Below, piece after piece: positions 20,683 to 32,700 of a DNA stretch of 64,000 bases. A model generated the notes under the pieces. That model saw only the letters and a list, made by a program, of their open reading frames with translations, searched no databases and was not told the DNA's origin. This DNA comes from Plantago ovata (taxonomy: Eukaryota > Streptophyta > Magnoliopsida > Lamiales > Plantaginaceae), in NCBI GenBank assembly GCA_028274465.1, contig CM051456.1, positions 105,871,348 to 105,935,347 of the forward strand, written 5' to 3'. The translations under genes and the position numbers were made by a program. The first letter of the stretch is position 1. Every line of letters starts with the position of its first letter.

Positions 20683-22620
20683 CTAAGGACGACGACCACT
20701 AGAACCACGACCATTGGAACCCGAAGGAGCATGAGAACTGCCTTGCAAACCCGCACTCCCCGCCGTACCAGGGCTCCCCTCCCCGGTCTGAAACACAGCT
20801 CCCTCTGCGAACGGGTCTATGCCAATGGGATGCTTCTCCAGCAGCTTCTTCGGCACGAAATTCTGCGTCTCCACCTGACACAAGTAATGATCGATGTAGT
20901 TAAGAATATGAATGATAGATGCAAGCAATGTAAATGAGCATACAAGTGGTTATACATCTACATGACATATCAACATAATCTTAGCATACAAGTGAATATA
21001 CCTGAGGCACAAGTGTGTTCTGAATGGTCATCATCCTAGCATTCTCGGCCCTAAGTGCTGCCATCTCCTCAGCCAATCGAGAATCTGAGCTGGAGGTAGA
21101 ACCGGATGAGCGCTGAAATGATTCAGCTGCAAGAGAACGTCCCAAGTTCCCTAAGCCATAGACCGACCACTTAGGCCAGGAGGGTTCACCTCGAGGAAGG
21201 CAGCGTTCTCTTCACCCTTCTCTTGCATCTTAAGCATGTACATAACCTCAACCTCCTCCTACAAGCAGTTAAGCAATACATGAGTTGATATATTACAATA
21301 CATATACAAACTTTTTAAAAAGAAATACAGTACAAGTAACTCAAACTACTCATTTATGTACTTACATTCAGTTTCTGGGCTTTCTTGCATGTCCACTTGC
21401 CGTTCTTGAACTTGACATTTTTCACCATGGTCAAGTACGACTCACATCCTTGTCCAGTGAGCCTCTGTTCATTTTGCAAAGTAATAAGTGTCAGTGTTTA
21501 TAATAAAATTTTAAGAATATTGAAAGTGACTGCAGTAAAGCACAAGTTAACTTACTGCATTGAGGTCACGAGTGGCCTGAGACTGTGTGCCGAGATGGTT
21601 CTTCGAATAGTCCTCGTCATCACCGGAGCTGCTTCTGTCCGCCCGTGCTCGATTCTTCTTGTTCTGTTCTGCTAGGTCCTCGGCATCCTGTGTCTTCCAG
21701 TAAGCCAACCACAGAGGCCACTCGCTGTCGTGGATGAATCTAGGCTTCACTCGAGGAGACTCCTTAAGGTCGTGGACCTTGTCTCGGTAACAACGAGCAC
21801 TAACAGTGTTGAAAACAAACCAAAAGCTCCTTCAATAGCACGTTTGGCAAGTAGTAGTGTTTCTAACCACCAAAACAACCAAAGGTCACAATTTGGAACG
21901 ACACAACAATCAATACAACAAGAACAAGATTAACGTAAGCACAATGGTGACTAACATATCACCCAAATATAGTGGCTAACATACCACTCACATTTCCCTA
22001 AAAAACAACTAACACATGGTGACTAACATATCACCCAAATATAGTGGCTAACATACCACTCACGTAAATTTAGAATAAAAATAAAACAACGTTTACTAAA
22101 CATTTAAGATTGTTACAATACCCGCAGCTCATCGAAGTAGAAGCCAATGACATGGTCAGGCAGCCTTGACCACTTCTCCCCACCACGGTCCTCAGTCGGT
22201 GCTGGAGCGATGAACTTCTGGGTGATGATGTCACTGATCTTCGAATGGGCAGATGCAGGGTAAAACCTATTATGATTGTTAAATACAAATAAGAATGAAT
22301 AAGCATAATAAAGTATACGTAATATGTCACAAGTTAAACAATAAACTAAACAACAGAAAGTGTACTTACGCAGCTTTCCCGTTAGGGAACAGAACATGTT
22401 TCCCCTTATACATGGCACCTAGGGTCGGCGTCACGTATGGGCAACCATCATCAGGTAGGTTCGCAAATGGGTCAAACTTAGCCTTCTTCTTCCTGGTTGA
22501 CGATGAGGAGCTACTCCCCTCCGAGAATCCAATGATGGGTGGAACTACACCCTGCTCGTACCCTGGGCCTCCAGGAACTCGTAACTCGGGTGGAATGTAG
22601 TTGCACCTAGGTTTCGGCAT
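20683..22620 (-). CDS. TNPA-like (plant transposase Ptta/En/Spm) gene of the CACTA element, multi-exon
   Basis: The first exon starts at 22620 (MPKPRCNYIPPELRVPGGPG) and runs to about 22366 with a Ser/Lys-rich nuclear-type patch (SSSSSSTRKKKAKFDPFANL) and GAMYKGKHVLFPNGKA. Further coding blocks follow: about 22262-22120 (SDIITQKF, WSRLPDHVIGFYFDELRVL), about 21790-21547 (CYRDKVHDLKESPRVKPRFI, then WPLWLAYWKTQDAEDLAEQN), about 21480-21370 (LTGQGCESYLTMVKNVKFKN), about 21260-21010, and a last exon at about 20880-20683 (FVPKKLLEKHPIGIDPFAEG, Gly/Ser-rich tail). The W-LAYWKT...QNKKNR block is the conserved DNA-binding-associated core of this family. Exon borders are estimated. One block (about 21260-21010) contains an apparent stop, so it may be damaged. 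Confidence 0.65.
21944..22065. repeat. 72-bp direct repeat in an intron of the TNPA-like gene
   Basis: ATGGTGACTAACATATCACC... starts at 21944 and again at 22016, with about 48 bp identical in each copy. It lies between two coding blocks, so it is probably intronic. Confidence 0.8.
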
Positions 22621-23499
22621 CTGCAAATAAAACAATATCAAGGTTAGTATAATGATATGAAATATGCACGTACAATATAAAACATTATCAATTAACGTAA
22701 ATGCACATACAAGTGAATATACATATAAATGACATAGCAACATAATTTATTCCCAATTAAAGGTTCCTCCAACTCTAACTCTACAAAATGATCCTCGTGC
22801 AGGGCAAACTGCCCATCTTTAACCTAACATCATCATCATATCATCATCTCGAACCCATTTTCACTTTATTTCAAAACCCCCAAATTGAGCTACAAGTCTC
22901 GATTTTCATAAATTACTCAATTTTATCGTATTCAACTACAAAATTAACCTTATATAAGTACATAACCTAGTTATGGAACATGAAATTCGATCAAATACAA
23001 AACTAAAAAAAAAACCTAAATTGATATAAGTCTCAATTTTAATTAACAAACCCAAATTAATATAATCCAAAACTAACATTCAACTATAACAACTAATATC
23101 TACTTAATACTAACATACATTTCCATAATTTAAGAAATCCCCAAATTAATAAAATCCCAAAATCGATTCATTACTCAATTTTAACAACAATCAACTACAC
23201 ATTTAAGCAAAATAGACTTGTATCAACTACTATGTAACATACATTTGACAATTTAACCAACAATTGGATAATTCCCAAATTAAAAATCAAATAAGGTTTA
23301 GAGTTCATACCTTTGATTTTGCACAAATTGACCAAAAAAACTTCGAATTGAAAGTTGTTCCTTGTTGCTTGTGCAATAAGCTTCAATTTGCTACCAAAAT
23401 GGATGAAAATGGTGGAGTTTTGAAGGAGAAATGGAGATGAGAAGAGAGAAAAACGAGAAGAATAAGAATGGAGAAGAAGAAGAATGGAGGTTCTGCAAG

Positions 23500-23716
23500 T
23501 CGACGGATCGACGATATATTAAGCTTACCGACGGATAACAGTATCCGTCGCTAAATTACCGACGGATCGGTACTTTTTAGCGACGGATGACGAACAAAGT
23601 GGTCAACTTTGTTCGTTATCCGTCATCCGTCAGTAACTGGGACCGATCCGTCGGTATTTACCGACGAATAAAAGGCCTCATTTTATCCGTCGGTAAAACA
23701 CGGATTTTTTGTAGTG
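23500..23716. repeat. Right subterminal repeat array of the CACTA element
   Basis: The same motif family as the left array (TTACCGACGGATAACAG, ATCCGTCGCTAAATT, GATCCGTCGGTATTTACC), ending in GTAGTG at 23716. Confidence 0.85.
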
Positions 23717-24165
23717 TTATCTTCTAAATTGGCCACCTCATTAATGTCCTCCAAAACCACCCAAGGCCTATGTGATTGTTGGGCCAAGTGTCTCAATAGA
23801 GCGCAAGTCCTCTTCCTTTTGCTAGAGTCAGGCTCTCCGTAAAAGTCCGTGAGTCTCCATACTTCTCCACTAGCTGCTAAATCCACACTTGCATCTATAT
23901 GATTCTTAGAAAATGAGTGAATAACCACATTAACTTCTTTATTCCAAAGCAATGCCAATCCTTCCGATTGACCAATCGCCGGAGCACATACACCAAACAT
24001 ATTAAATATCAGTTTTAACCTTTCGATCTCTGAATCTCCTAATCAGGTCTCCATAAGAAAGATAAAGTCGGGTGATGAGTACAGATATATAAACTCGCCT
24101 AATGCTCGAATTGTCTAGGGCCCCAAACCCTGACGATTTGTTGTTGAGTTCCCTATTGAGTTTTG

Positions 24166-25048
24166 ATGAGATACTCGTGCTTAGTTAAAACAAAAGAGTT
24201 TGTGTATATTTGGGGCAAAACTACAAGTTTGAGGTTAATATATTCGAAACCGTAAAATGTATACTTTCTTGTGGTGTGGTCAAATGTTGAAACTTTGAAA
24301 TGTCTTATTTATTTATCTGCTTTTTAAATCTCTCTCTTTCACGAGCATATTATATATTCCGATCGACTTTACTAGCTAGAATATTCATTCGTGAAGTAAG
24401 TACAACCCAGATACGTAATCCGTTTTCGGAATAAAATCTTGCTGCCCAATTTGTTCTTCATATTCGTTTTGACCAGCACCAGCTATCTCATCCTGTAATA
24501 TATACTCTTGATCTTTAACGTTACACCAAAAAGATTGATTAAAACAACGAATTGACGTTTATTTTATCCAAAATTAATACTCCGCCAAACGGAAACACTC
24601 AGAAGTCAGATCCATTCGGGATGTGGCTAGAGGCGCGGCCCGCCCAATCCAAATTATGTATTACAACATTCTAAACCACCTTATATTTCCACACCTAAAC
24701 CGTCTAATGTCTCCACTGGGAATCGAATGATGCACATTTCCTTCACCATCCCAACTCCGTTTCACTCGACCACCTTGGTTCTTATAAATATCATAACTCT
24801 GTATAATTCTATATGTGTATTTTAGTGATAAATAGTTTGCTCTACACTACACACACCTAGAATGGAGACTCTTGGAAGTTAACTTATAGTTTGTTTGTTT
24901 TTTTTTAAACGGCCAAAATAATATAGTAGAAAGAGCATAAGAAATAAGAAATGTTGGAATAACAATACAAAATACAAGGAAGGGACCAAACAAGAATCAA
25001 CCTAACCTGCTAACCGTGATTACACTCCAAAGCGTACTGCCTAAGAGG

Positions 25049-25088
<40 letters not shown>

Positions 25089-25300
25089 AAAAGGCCAAGT
25101 AGACCAAAGCCTTGCTAGCTAAAAATAAAAGCTCCACACCAAGCAGTGGCAATCCAAGTGAGTCAAAGGAGCAGGAGCGCAAGACAAGCCAGGTAAAAGC
25201 TCCAAATGAGGCCACAGATCGAAGCAAAAAGTTAAGCCTCCAAGAACCAGACGTTCTACAAAGGTCAAAGATCACCACCAAAGCAATCGAGTGTAAAGCG
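24166..25300. other. Intergenic sequence with LINE-tail-like homopolymers
   Basis: No host gene recognised. T-runs (about 24896-24906) followed by AAACGGCCAAAATAATATAG resemble the end of a minus-strand LINE. A 38-A run at 25049-25086 precedes a segment (25087-25300) open on the minus strand for 64 codons but without a family I know. Confidence 0.5.
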
Positions 25301-25680
25301 AGTGGTTTTAAATAAATTACCTATACACCTATCAAATGTCGGTTTTTCAAACGGGATGGATATAATAGTCATTTCCTCGCCAAACACTTGAATACCAAAA
25401 CCAACGAACATAGAACAAGTAGTTTTAACATAAATTACCTATAGTTCCATTAAAATGCCGGTTTTTTCGGAACGTAGTGGAAGCTATAGTCTATTTCTCG
25501 CTCTATGTTTGAAATTGAAAGGTTCTAAAAAACTTCCTAGGGTCACAGTCCTACACCCTATCCAATAATCGAGAGTCAAGCAAGTAGTTTAAAATAAATT
25601 ACCTATATTACCAAGTTTTCTCGAGCATTGTAAAAATTATAGTCTATTTCTTGCTCTACATTTGAAAATCGACAAGTGAC
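25280..25680. repeat. Degenerate long tandem repeat, three units
   Basis: Units begin AGTGGTTTTAAATAAATTAC at 25301, AGTAGTTTTAACATAAATTA at 25418 and AGTAGTTTAAAATAAATTAC at 25583. Each is followed by CCTATA, a TGCCGGTTTTT-like patch and a TATAGTCTATTTCTCGCTCT-like patch. Spacing is unequal (117 and 165 bp). Confidence 0.6.
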
Positions 25681-25688
25681 AAACAACT

Positions 25689-25766
25689 TAAGCAATTTAA
25701 AGTGTGAACAAAAGTAGAAGAGCCATTTAAGCAATTTATAGTGTGAACAAAGGTAGAATAGCCATC
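25689..25766. repeat. 39-bp tandem duplication
   Basis: TAAGCAATTTAAAGTGTGAA at 25689 is repeated as TAAGCAATTTATAGTGTGAA at 25728, with few differences over the full 39 bp. Confidence 0.75.
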
Positions 25767-26079
25767 CTAAGCCTCCAACCTTTGAATACAAGCTAGAACC
25801 CTAGGAAAAAAAAAAAAAAAATCAGCCACCTTCTTTCTGAAAGTTTGATGTTAGATTTTGCCAAATTCATATCCCTTCATCCTCTTCACAGACCTTTCTT
25901 TCCCCATTTGTTATACTTTCCCATTACTAGTATTATCCTTCAATAATTCCCAATTCACAGTTACAACTTTCAATCCTAGTTCAATCCAAAAGAAAAAAAA
26001 AAAAAAAATTAAAACAAAAAAAAAAATTTAAATAAAAGAGAGAGAGAAACAAAGGAAGAATTAGAGACTGATACGATAG

Positions 26080-29000
26080 TTGTCTATGGATCCCAGGAAA
26101 CTAAAATTCATCCGATATATGGCGCATGTGGAAGATAGAGATAGAGAGAAAATATTATATTTAAAGAAGAAAAACATTGAGTTTGCGAGAGAAATCCAAC
26201 AAACACATCTTACAAATCAAAAAAAATTATACACAAAATCAATTCAAGCATCAATTCGGTTTCAGTCTCGAGTCCTCCAGACCGACAATCCTTGGAGAAA
26301 AAGCAGGGACATCAAGGTGACGAAACACACGGTAACAGTCCAAACAACAGCAACGTCCAGGCTCCACCGGAGGAGGAGGAGATACTCTTAAACCAAACGA
26401 CGAATCATGTCCTTCTAGAAGAAAATTCTAACTTAGACCAGATCCAGCAAGAAGAACTGAGGCATGCAACCACAAAGGGACAAAGTGAGAAATCATCTCA
26501 AGGAGCAACAGAAGGTAATCAAACGGATCATCAAAGAAGGTACGAAACTAAAGAAACTCATGATTTGGAATATTTCCAGCGCAAATACATGCATAAAGGT
26601 ATTAGTGACACAGAAAGCCAGGGGAATATGTCAGTAGATGAGGAGAGCATCCATAATAGAAGCCCAAATGATCCATCCTATAAAAAAATGGTGAAGACGA
26701 TTGTCTAGAAATAACACCTGAGCAAGAGCACATGTCAAACCATGGGGAAAACATAGTAGGACAAGAAGGAAGTAGAGGGCAAAAATTGCCTAACATGCAG
26801 AACTCTTACAGAGATAAGGTAATAAATAGGAATACCCATACTTTCTTCCCTACTTGGTTAAATTATAGGAATGAGAAAGCTAATGTTCAACACCCGAATA
26901 CCAACCATACATACCCAGAACATGAAGTCCCTTAAATCCTGATAGAAAGTGAGGTAGAAAAAATCCATAAGCATTGGGAGAGATCCTTAATAATCCAAAC
27001 AGTAGGATGTGAGAGAGCCATTTTAAACATAGGAAAACACCTTAATGGAATATGGGGAACTGATAATCATCTTTATGTCACAGATTTAGGACAAGGTTTC
27101 TATATATTAAAGGTAACATCAGAAGATGATTATGTCAAAGCCTTATCTGGGGGACTTTGGCAAATTTTCACATATTATTTAGCAGTGCAGCAATGGTATC
27201 CAGGTTTTAAAATATCTCATGGCCTGCCAAATAAGATGATTGTTTGGATCCAATTAGTAGAGCTACCCATTGAATATTATGATTTTGATAAATTAGCTAC
27301 ACCGATAGGAAGACCAATCAAGGTGGATGCAAATACAATTCAATTGACCAGAGGAAAGTTTGCAAGACTTTGTGTTGAAATTGATACTACCAAGTCTTTA
27401 GTTAAAGCCATACACTTAGGCACAATTAGGCAGCTAGTTACTTATGAGTTGAGTGCGGATTTCTGCCAACGTTGTGGTAAAATTGGCCACAAGATAAATG
27501 GTTGCAAAATTACTACTTACAATGATAAAAGCACTGAACCAAACTCACCAAGCCATTCTCCATCAAAACTCTGGTCTATTGTAGACAAAAGAATTGTTAG
27601 AAATAGAGAAAATAATGGGAAGGAAAAGGAAAATAACAATAACAGTGTTGGAAAAAATGTTTACCAAAAAAATAAGGAAGTAAATGCAGACCCTGGAACC
27701 TCCAATACCTCACCCATACACGTGCCAGATGATACAAATCACAGAAACTCCACTATCACAAACAAAACTGAACTTTTCATCCAAAATCAACCATATAATA
27801 AGCCAAATACCACACCAAATAAAGTGGTGACAATTACATCACATAACCAATTTAACTCCTTATCTGATGTCACTACGAGTCGTTTCGACTTCCCACCCTC
27901 AACCAACTCCACACCTGAAGTACACTTGTCAGCCTCCAATGAAAAACAAACCATGCAACCATATATGGAACAACAAGTACCTATATCTACTACAAATCCT
28001 ATAACTACTGCAGTTAAACCAAATTTGCACGCTCAAACTAAAGATCTCTGCATGCAAAATCTGACATCAACCTCTGACATGAATTTAATAACGGCAGTGA
28101 ATGTATCTGATAATGCTCTGCACTCAGACAATAAAGGAACACACAAATCAAGCCAAAGAATATATAGAGACTCTGATACTCTATACTACAATTCATTAGA
28201 AACAAGCCACAAGGAACTAAACTCCAACATACAAACAGAAAAAAGCAATGGAGAACTTACCGGAGCACCCCTTTACGCCAGAAAGGGGATCACCACGTTT
28301 CGAGAACAGCACCAAGTCACCATCACCAATAAGCACGCTCTACCCCTCAAACCACAGTCCAACCCAATTAAACTTAAACAACGGAAATCTAACCCGCTCA
28401 AACCCTCCGCAAGTCACACAACAGCCACCACACTTCTCGACAGCTCCGCGGACAGAATATTACAGACAACGATCTCTTACCTCCGATCACAGAATGCCCC
28501 ACGTCTAGCCATTTACCACCAACCGCAAACCATATACCAATTTCAGAAATCACAAACCCTAATTCCCAATTTTCAAAACCAACCCAATCACAATGCAACA
28601 ATGTTGCACCCCCAGAGGCCACAGCCGCAGTACACCCAGAGACCTTTCCTCTCACAGCTACAAATCCCAGACCCGCCGTTAAACCAACCGATCGGATCCA
28701 TGCCGATAAGACACTCGCCGGGAGAGATGAGACGAGCTCAGAAAGTAGCTTTTCACCCGTGGAAACCGATTCCAACCTAGAGTCACTACTCAGTGAACAC
28801 GGTAATAAATCAGTCCACCAAGAAGAAATCTACAAATAGGAGAGGGTTCTAAGTCGCAGGGAAGAGACTTTCAATCAGGACAAGGAGCCATGCAGATGGA
28901 TTGGGCGCCACAGACACCAATAAATCATTTGGATCCAACTCAGAGGTGGACTTTGAACCAGACCGGGTCGACCCCTTTCTTCAACCCAATAAACCCAATA

Positions 29001-29749
29001 TCCCCAACCCCCACCAACCAAAGACCAGACTTAAACACTTGGCCAGATCTAAACACAACCTTACAGAGCCAACCATACCAACTAAACCCACCTCAGGCCC
29101 AATACCCAACTCTCAATCAGATGATAGGTCAAGCCCAATCACAAAACCAAGCTTTGTTGGACCAGAACCAGAGTCAAAATCAAAGACCAGTCTTTTATGC
29201 CCCTCCACGACCTCAATTTCATTTTCTACCCCAAATAGCTCCTCTACCTCCCTTTGCTCGACCGATATTACAGTCAGTCCCAATCCAATGGTCGATGCCA
29301 CCACCAACCCTAGCACTATTCCCGATTCCTTTCCTCCCACCACCTCCCTCGATTTGTGTCGAACCACTTCTAACCCAGCATCAGATCAAAATACCGGAGC
29401 AGACAGATGCAAATCTCCAGCTCCAATCGGAGTTTGCAGCGACAGTCATGGGACAAGCAGACAAAATCCTAAAGCAGATAGAAAGGATGAGTGAAAACGA
29501 GTATACGATCCAGTCCTTGTGCATGGTTCTTTACATCTTTCAGTTATTGAAGACGACGAGTTCAGTTTGGATGAATTACGAGATCTGCAAGATGGAGAAC
29601 TTGTTGGGAGCTCACACAACTCACAGAATCAAGATAGAACCATACTCAAACGGAATAGTGCCTCCGGTGACGGCGCTCCCGATACTAAGAGAAGAAGATC
29701 AGGGAAGCAACAAGAAAACCCTGAAGTTACACCCAGACATCAAATATGA
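26080..29749 (+). pseudogene. LINE ORF1: RNA-binding protein with DUF4283-like domain and CCHC zinc knuckle, frameshifted
   Basis: ORF1 proteins coat LINE RNA. The N-terminal part is charged and low in complexity (26086-26935, three frames). The conserved region runs about 26942-27500: IHKHWERSLIIQTVGCERAI, then ALSGGLWQIFTYYLAVQQWY and LPNKMIVWIQLVELPIEYYD. A zinc knuckle CQRCGKIGHKINGC (C-x2-C-x4-H-x4-C, all four ligands present) lies at about 27464-27505. A long Asn/Ser/Thr/Pro-rich tail and a basic KRRRSGK patch at about 29690 follow. Visible breaks: a frame change at about 26298, another at the A-run near 26685, a TAA at 26933-26935 inside the frame, and further frame changes between 28250 and 28900. 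The longest surviving frame is 27185-28780. Confidence 0.75.
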
Positions 29750-29753
29750 TACG

Positions 29754-32700
29754 ATGAAGATCTTAGCATGGAATGTTCGTGGCGTGGGAAAGCCAGAATT
29801 TGCAACAGAACTTGCAGAGTATATTTCAGTGTTCAATCCGGTGTTAACATTGTTGATGGATACAAGAGCCAGTGCAAAGGTCTCAGAGCCGATCATCAAG
29901 AAGTTAAAGTTTGAAAACTATAAGATTGTACCCCCACCTCAGGAAGCACCACAATCAGGAGGCTTTTGACTGCTATGGGACGATAGGCAGGTTAAGATGA
30001 GCTCAACACAAATTTCGGACAGAATCATCAATGCAAGGGTCCTAATCAACAGGTGCGGAAAAGAGGTGAATGTGACAACAGTGTACAATGCTCCACAATA
30101 GTCAAAACAAGCTCAGGTATGGAAAGATCTCGAAAATTTATCATTGCAGATTAATACTGATTGGTTAGTTTGTGGAGGTTTTAATTCTTATCTACAACCA
30201 TATGAAAAATTAGGACGCAGAAACCCATAATGGTTTAGAATGAATAAATTTAGGGATTGCTTAATGACTTGTAACCTAGATGATCTTGGTTTTTGTGGCC
30301 CGCTTTATACTTGGTCAAACAGACAATTTGGGCATTCTTTTATTTGTGAAAGATTAGATAGAGCTTGTGCAAATAATAGTTGGTTAATTAATTACCCAAA
30401 TACTTTAGTAAGAAATATACCAACTACAACTTCTGATCATACTATGCTTCTTATTGACACTAGAGATGAGGTCATAAATACTAAAAGAAGATTTAGATTT
30501 GAAAATGCATGGCAAGAAAATGAAGTCTTTAAAGAAAATCTTAAAAATCTTTGGGAAAATGACATTATAAAAGATAAGAAAAGCTATTTGCATTTTTGCA
30601 GTTCCTTAGAAGATAAACCTCCTAAGTGGCCTTTAGCCACCTTAAAAGACCTAAAAGATGAAATTAATAAGAGCAATGATCTTTTGTATGAAATAAATGC
30701 TAAAATCCCTCAAAATCCCATTCTTTTTTGTCAGATGGAGACTAATCTTAGGAACTATATAAATAAGTTGAGAAAACAAATAAGTATTTACTGGGCACAA
30801 AGGTCTAAAAACAATTGGATTAAGTTAGGTCATGCTAATACTAAGTATTTTCATGCCTATGCAACAAATCAAAAAAGAAAGAATTATACTCATGGAATCC
30901 AGGATGAGAATAACAACTGGATTACTGATAGAGAATTATTAACCCAAAACTTTGAGAATTTCTTTAAACAAGAGAGTGTGTGCCAAAATACTAACTTAGA
31001 TGCTTTTAAAGACCTAAATTTACCAACTCCAATAACCATCACCAGCTTATCAAAAACATAGAGGATGATGAAATTTGGTGTGCAAGTAAAAATATAGGTC
31101 CAGACAAGGCACCAGGACCTGATGGCCTGAATGCCTTCTTTTACCAAAATAATTGGGACCTTATAGGTAAAGAGGTTACTGCTCTAGTCAAAAATTTATT
31201 TCAAACAGGTGAAACGCCAAAGGGCCTTAATGATACTTCAATCATTTTAATACCTAAGAGACCAAATCCTAAATTAGTCACACACTTCAGACCAATAAGT
31301 CTTTGTAATGTGAGCTATAAAATAATTTCAAAAATTCTTGTTAATAGAATAAGACCTTACCTTCAGGAGTTAATTTCCCCTTATCAAAATGCCTTTGTAC
31401 CAGGTAGACAAATTAGTGATAATGTTCTCTTAGCCCATGAACTTTTACATACTATGAATAAGAAAACAAAATCAAAACTATATTATATGGCTTTAAAGTT
31501 AGATGTAAAAAAAGCTTATGATAGACTTGAGTGGGAGTTTGTCATTTTAGCTCTTAAAAAGTTCAATTTTCCGGATAAAATTATAAATTGGATTTTAGAA
31601 TGCATGAAATCAGTTTCTTATCAAGTTATTGTCAATAACAACACTTCTCAGACTTGGAAACCTACTAGGGGAATTAGGCAAGGTGACCCTTTATCCCCTT
31701 ATCTCTTCATTCTAGCACAAGAACTTTTTGTTCATTACATTATGAAAGAAGAATCTTTAGGTACTTTTCAGGGCCTGAGCTCAAGTAGAAATGGTCCTAA
31801 GATCCCAATCTTATGTTTTGCAGATGATTGCATGATTTTCTGTAAGTAAACTAAATCCTCAGTTAAGGGTATTCAAAATTGTCTAAATACTTATGCAAAT
31901 GCTTCTGGTCAAAAGATTTGTTGGATAAAATCTAGAGTACTTTTTTCTCCAAATACTTCAGTTAATAGAAAGCAACAAATCTTACAAAAGATAGGAGTTG
32001 CTTCTAATAAAAGATTGGACAAGTACTTGGGCTTACCTTTTCTCTTTGGTAAAAAGAAAACTGATTTATTTGACCATATTGTAGATAGAGTAGTAAGCAT
32101 GATAGACAATTGGTACTCTAAATTTCTTTCTTATGCGGGCAGATCAACACTTATTGTTGCTGTCACAAATACAATACCTTCTTACTGCATGCAAATAGCC
32201 AAAGTGCCTAGTACTTGTATTAATAAAATAAATTCTTGCAATAAACAATTCCTTTGGAATGCTACCAAGGAAACACATAAAAGAGCTAGAATAAACTGGC
32301 AAACTGTTTGCCTTCCCAAAGGCCAAGGTGGCTTGGGTATTAGAAACCTGGAAGTTATGAATAAGGCTTTCCAATTAAAACTAACTTGGAAGTTAATCTT
32401 AAATGAAGACTCACTCTGGGTTAAAGTTTTAAAGCATAAATACTACTCTAATTCAACCTTTTTGGAGGCCCAACCTAAGGACTCACATAGTTGGCTTTGG
32501 AAAACACTTTTAAAATTAGAACCTGATCTGCAAGAAGGGCTTTCTTGGGAACTAGGTGATGGTACTTCCATTAAATTCTGGTTGGATAAATGGTTAGGGA
32601 ACAAAAAACTTGTAGATTATTCTACAAATGTTAACTTACAGGATAAAGTTTGTGATTATGTGATGGATGGTAAATGGAATTTACATAAATTGATTCAGGT

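Larger units (their letters stand above)
20152..23716 (-). mobile_element. Complete non-autonomous CACTA transposon, 3565 bp, TSD TTA
   Basis: The left end reads CACCACAAGAAGCGACGG (one change from CACTACAAGAA) and the right end reads TTTTTTGTAGTG. The 3-bp duplication tta is at 20149-20151 and 23717-23719. The LINE endonuclease sequence is continuous if the element is removed. Both ends are packed with the subterminal motif TTACCGACGGAT/ATCCGTCGGTAA (20160-20475 and 23500-23700), about twenty copies in both orientations. Inside is a single TNPA-type gene on the minus strand. No TNP2 transposase is present, so it would depend on an autonomous partner. Confidence 0.93.
16985..24165 (-). pseudogene. 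LINE ORF2 remnant (endonuclease, reverse transcriptase, zinc knuckle), split by a CACTA element
   Basis: Read on the minus strand. A start-like NRQGLGP-TIRALGE patch lies near 24150-24090. The endonuclease follows at 24080-23720 (SPDFIFLMET, LTDFYGEPDSSKRKRT, HRPWVVLEDINEV where GDFNEV is usual). The CACTA insertion interrupts it at 23716-20152. The endonuclease resumes at 20150-19848 (YRYTWSNNQ, RLDRAL, SDHLPILL). Then come a linker (19734-19378), reverse transcriptase (18786-18436, DPLGDPLSPYLFLFVTEAFN and LLFADDTLLFSKA), and a zinc-knuckle region (17472-17206, CPMCHYGS-x-H-x-C-like). The endonuclease Asp of GDFN has become Asp in an altered EDIN context, and the RGxRQGDPLSPY motif is changed to RKRDPLGDPLSPY. 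Stops and frameshifts are frequent. The 3' end lies at or in the gap. Confidence 0.85.

Noticed and set aside
28398..29367. Minus-strand frames antisense to LINE ORF1
   Set aside because: They lie opposite a low-complexity coding tail and lack any domain.
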